Assembly: GCA_036517855.1 (NCBI GenBank)
Contig: DATDSR010000050.1
Location: forward strand, 1 to 5,937
From: DATDSR01 sp036517855
GTDB lineage: Bacteria > Patescibacteriota > Minisyncoccia > Phycocordibacterales > DATDSR01
Reading direction: 5' to 3'
DNA length: 5,937 bases
Of this stretch, positions 4,460 to 5,937 are shown one piece after another. The translations under genes were made by a program, and so were the position numbers. The number at the start of each line of letters is the position of its first letter. Within the stretch, counting starts at the first letter, position 1. The notes below the pieces were generated by a model. The model was not told the DNA's origin. It saw nothing but the letters and a program-made list of their open reading frames with translations, and ran no database searches.

Positions 4460-4927
4460 ATGCGTGGCAAAGTCAAAAATCGTAATATGCCCAAGCCTGA
4501 TCACAGATTTAATTCTGTGCTCATTGAAAAGTTTATCAACCACGTGATGGAGCGAGGCAAGAAGGCCACCGCCCGTGCCGTGGTCTACGAAGCTTTCGAC
4601 AACATTAAAGAGCAAACCAAGCGCGAACCGATGGAGGTCTTCGACGACGCCATGCGTAACGCTGGTCCCCAGATGGAGGTGCGCAGTCGCCGTATCGGTG
4701 GGGCTAACTACCAAGTGCCTCGCGAGGTGCGAGAGGAGCGCAAGCAGTTTCTCGCCATGAAGTGGATTATCGAAGCGGCTCAAAGCAAGAAGGGCAAACC
4801 AATGGCCATCAAACTCTCGGAGGAACTCATCGGTGCATCTAAGAACGAAGGCGAAGCCATCAAAAAGCGCGAGAACGTCCACCGTATGGCCGACGCCAAC
4901 AAAGCCTTCGCCCACTTCGCCTGGTAG
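4460..4927 (+). CDS. rpsG: Small-subunit ribosomal protein uS7
   Basis: 155 residues, normal for the family. Recognised by RFNSVLIEKFINHVM.RGKK (21-39), the central EVRSRRIGGANYQVP (72-86), AMKWI.EAA (98-106) and the C-terminal KKRE.VHRMA.ANKAFAH..W. uS7 nucleates assembly of the 30S head and binds the 3' domain of 16S rRNA near the E site. In E. coli it also represses its own operon by binding the rpsL-rpsG gap. Here that gap is a large stem-loop, which makes similar control conceivable. The start is the ATG at 4460, since the basic MRGKVKNR stretch fits the N-terminus of the family. No Shine-Dalgarno is present. fusA, the usual next gene, is absent. The TAG stop is followed by a likely promoter for the next gene, with no evident terminator. 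Confidence 0.97.
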   Translation: MRGKVKNRNMPKPDHRFNSVLIEKFINHVMERGKKATARAVVYEAFDNIKEQTKREPMEVFDDAMRNAGPQMEVRSRRIGGANYQVPREVREERKQFLAMKWIIEAAQSKKGKPMAIKLSEELIGASKNEGEAIKKRENVHRMADANKAFAHFAW

Positions 4928-4953
4928 TTTTCCACAGTTCGCGTGCTAGACGA

Positions 4954-4981
4954 TTGAATTTGTTTCCACGTCTTGTATAGT
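4954..4981 (+). promoter_or_regulatory. Candidate promoter of the AdoMet decarboxylase gene
   Basis: TTGAAT (4954-4959), 16 nt, TATAGT (4976-4981). It lies 27 nt after the rpsG stop and about 40 nt before the TTG start of the next gene. The -10 box matches consensus at five of six positions and the -35 box at four. It would uncouple polyamine synthesis from the ribosomal operon. Confidence 0.45.
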
Positions 4982-5024
4982 TGTATTTGTCTCAAACAAA
5001 ATTTGTCAGTTTTGAACTCCTGAA

Positions 5025-5435
5025 TTGGAAAAAAATTCTCGTCGCAAGACAAAACAATCTAATCTTAAGAAAGAATATGCAGATCGAAAGTGCTGGGGCC
5101 TTTTGGCTTCGCTAGATTTGTATGAATGCGCACCCGATAAGATTCGCAAGCCCAAAGAGATTGAGAAATTCATTGTGGCCCTTTGCACCAAGATCAAGAT
5201 GAAGCGCTATGGCAAGGCCCAGATCAAGAAGTTCGGTGAAGGTGACCTCTATGGATACTCGGCTTTGCAATTCATCGAGACCTCCTCTGTGACAATGCAT
5301 TTTGACGAAGGGGAGGATAGGGCCTTTATAGAAATCTTCAGTTGTAAGTTCTTCGAACCCAAAGAAGCGCTAGTTTTCTGCCAAAAGTACCTAGGGGCCA
5401 AAACTGGTAAACTCCGCTACTACCTCCGCTACTAG
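5025..5435 (+). CDS. speD: S-adenosylmethionine decarboxylase proenzyme homologue (SpeD/SpeH type)
   Basis: 136 residues, the size of prokaryotic class-1B AdoMet decarboxylases. These enzymes self-cleave to make a pyruvoyl cofactor and produce decarboxylated AdoMet, the aminopropyl donor for spermidine. By alignment from memory to the Thermotoga enzyme, all key positions are kept at exact spacing: Ser79 (Ser55), Ser87 (the cleavage serine, Ser63), His92 (His68) and Cys107 (Cys83). They fall in LYGYSAL, IETSSVTMHF and EIFSCKFF. The residue before the cleavage serine is Thr86 where Thermotoga has Glu. A basic tail of about 20 residues precedes the core. The only usable start is TTG 5025: an in-frame TGA lies 12 nt upstream, and no ATG occurs before the core. 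There is no Shine-Dalgarno. No spermidine synthase is in the window. Confidence 0.82.
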   Translation: MEKNSRRKTKQSNLKKEYADRKCWGLLASLDLYECAPDKIRKPKEIEKFIVALCTKIKMKRYGKAQIKKFGEGDLYGYSALQFIETSSVTMHFDEGEDRAFIEIFSCKFFEPKEALVFCQKYLGAKTGKLRYYLRY

Positions 5436-5476
5436 GGTTTGCTTAAATTTGAAACCATAAGTTGATTGTAGAGGTT

Positions 5477-5494
5477 CTCCTTTCCAGAAGGAGG
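5477..5494 (+). promoter_or_regulatory. Hairpin that hides the Shine-Dalgarno of the last gene
   Basis: CTCCTT (5477-5482) pairs perfectly with AAGGAG (5488-5493) across a TCCAG loop, with a possible extra T-G pair. The right arm is the core of the ribosome binding site AAGGAGGT, five to six bases before the ATG at 5499. Folding would block initiation, so translation of the next gene may depend on temperature, a ligand, a helper protein or ribosomes arriving from the gene upstream. Confidence 0.6.
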
Positions 5495-5498
5495 TCGT

Positions 5499-5843
5499 AT
5501 GCCCACAAAACTGGACAGTAAGGTAACTTATCTCTGCGATTGTGGATGTGGACAAAAGGTGGTTATGGATCTCGTGGCCACCGACTACAACGACCACAGG
5601 CCTCGTGGGTGGTTCGAGTTACTCCAGTATAGCGAAGGTTCGGATAAAGACCCTTCAATCGGCGCGGGTGTGAGGTGGTTTAGTTGCCTCGACTGCCTAA
5701 GATCATTTATTGATAAGCTCAAGAAGCTTCCTTCAGAGAAGGAAAGGTTGCGTCTTATTGAGGAAAAAAAGCATGACGAGGCACTTATGCGAGCCTACGG
5801 TCCCAACGATCCTCGCGCCCGCCGTGGGTATTGGCAATCATAG
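5499..5843 (+). CDS. Cys-rich hypothetical protein, probable zinc-binding domain
   Basis: 114 residues, not recognised. Residues 11-20 (YLCDCGCGQK) give C13, C15 and C17. A pair C63/C66 (WFSCLDCLRSF) follows about 45 residues later, after a GW...L segment. This resembles small zinc-ribbon-like proteins with a treble-clef feel, and H33 might also contribute. The C-terminal third is a charged helix (KLKKLPSEKERLRLIEEKKHDEALM) and a polar Arg-rich tail. No enzymatic motif is visible; nucleic-acid or protein binding is a guess. The ATG at 5499 has a perfect Shine-Dalgarno (AAGGAGGT), but this is held in a hairpin. It lies 63 nt after speD with no terminator between, so cotranscription is likely. 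A strong GC hairpin follows the stop. Confidence 0.78.
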   Translation: MPTKLDSKVTYLCDCGCGQKVVMDLVATDYNDHRPRGWFELLQYSEGSDKDPSIGAGVRWFSCLDCLRSFIDKLKKLPSEKERLRLIEEKKHDEALMRAYGPNDPRARRGYWQS

Positions 5844-5867
5844 CTACGCAAATTTTACTTTATTATC

Positions 5868-5893
5868 GGCCGGGCACGTCACCGTGCCCGGCC
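5868..5893 (+). terminator. Perfect 11-bp GC hairpin after the last gene
   Basis: GGCCGGGCACG (5868-5878) pairs with CGTGCCCGGCC (5883-5893) across a TCAC loop, 24 nt after the TAG stop. Downstream is TTGAAGTTTG, not a real T-tract, so it is a poor rightward terminator by sequence. On the minus strand the tail is GATAATAAAG, also weak. The stem strength makes some termination or mRNA-end protection likely. Confidence 0.55.
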
Positions 5894-5922
5894 TTGAAGT
5901 TTGTGGGGGAATACAGTATATT
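5894..5922 (+). promoter_or_regulatory. Candidate promoter reading out of the window to the right
   Basis: TTGAAG (5894-5899), 17 nt, TATATT (5917-5922), directly after the GC hairpin. Transcription would begin near 5929. The transcribed gene lies outside the window. Confidence 0.45.
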
Positions 5923-5937
5923 GGTGGCGTGGCTTGG

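Noticed and set aside
4433..4915. 160-residue minus-strand open frame
   Set aside because: It is the complement of rpsG, which is unmistakable.
5923..5937. Start of a tRNA or rRNA gene at the right edge
   Set aside because: Only about 15 bases remain after the candidate promoter; no arm or loop can be recognised.

Overview
The window looks like chromosomal sequence from a Patescibacteria (Candidate Phyla Radiation) bacterium. Several things point there. The ribosomal protein bS12/uS12 has an expanded N-terminus and the 'SPFKRGVC' wording. There is a free-standing four-helix-bundle protein of the 23S-rRNA-intervening-sequence type, a compact M50 protease, short intergenic gaps filled with GC-rich hairpins, and A-rich short-period repeats. 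This assignment rests on family resemblance read by eye, not on a database search. The standard code with TAA, TAG and TGA stops fits every gene.

Layout. Left part, minus strand: two tandem paralogous membrane proteins of unknown function (the first runs off the left edge). Each is preceded by a nearly identical 56-nt leader/promoter block, and the second ends at a clear intrinsic terminator. Next, still minus, come rpmB (bL28) and a four-helix-bundle gene. The latter sits between two inverted arrays of a 9-nt-phased AAAC repeat. Divergent from these on the plus strand is an M50 site-2-type protease, closed by two hairpins. The rest is on the plus strand: a Cys/His-rich hypothetical protein with a strong terminator, rpsL, rpsG, a small AdoMet decarboxylase homologue (SpeD/SpeH type), and a Cys-rich hypothetical protein whose ribosome binding site lies in a hairpin. 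A GC-rich hairpin and a promoter-like sequence close the right edge.

How the genes work together. rpsL, rpsG and rpmB supply ribosomal subunits. rpsL-rpsG form the start of a str operon, but fusA does not follow. Instead a polyamine-synthesis gene under its own likely promoter is next. The M50 protease is an intramembrane protease with no visible substrate or partner here. The four unrecognised genes share one trait: each has a strong Shine-Dalgarno sequence, while none of the six recognisable genes does.

The most unusual structure is the pair of inverted, 9-nt-phased AAAC arrays around the four-helix-bundle gene, ten units each with a 4-nt doublet at the same place. A third copy of the array lies upstream of the first membrane gene. 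A second inverted array of similar style but 7-nt period fills the rpsL-rpsG gap.
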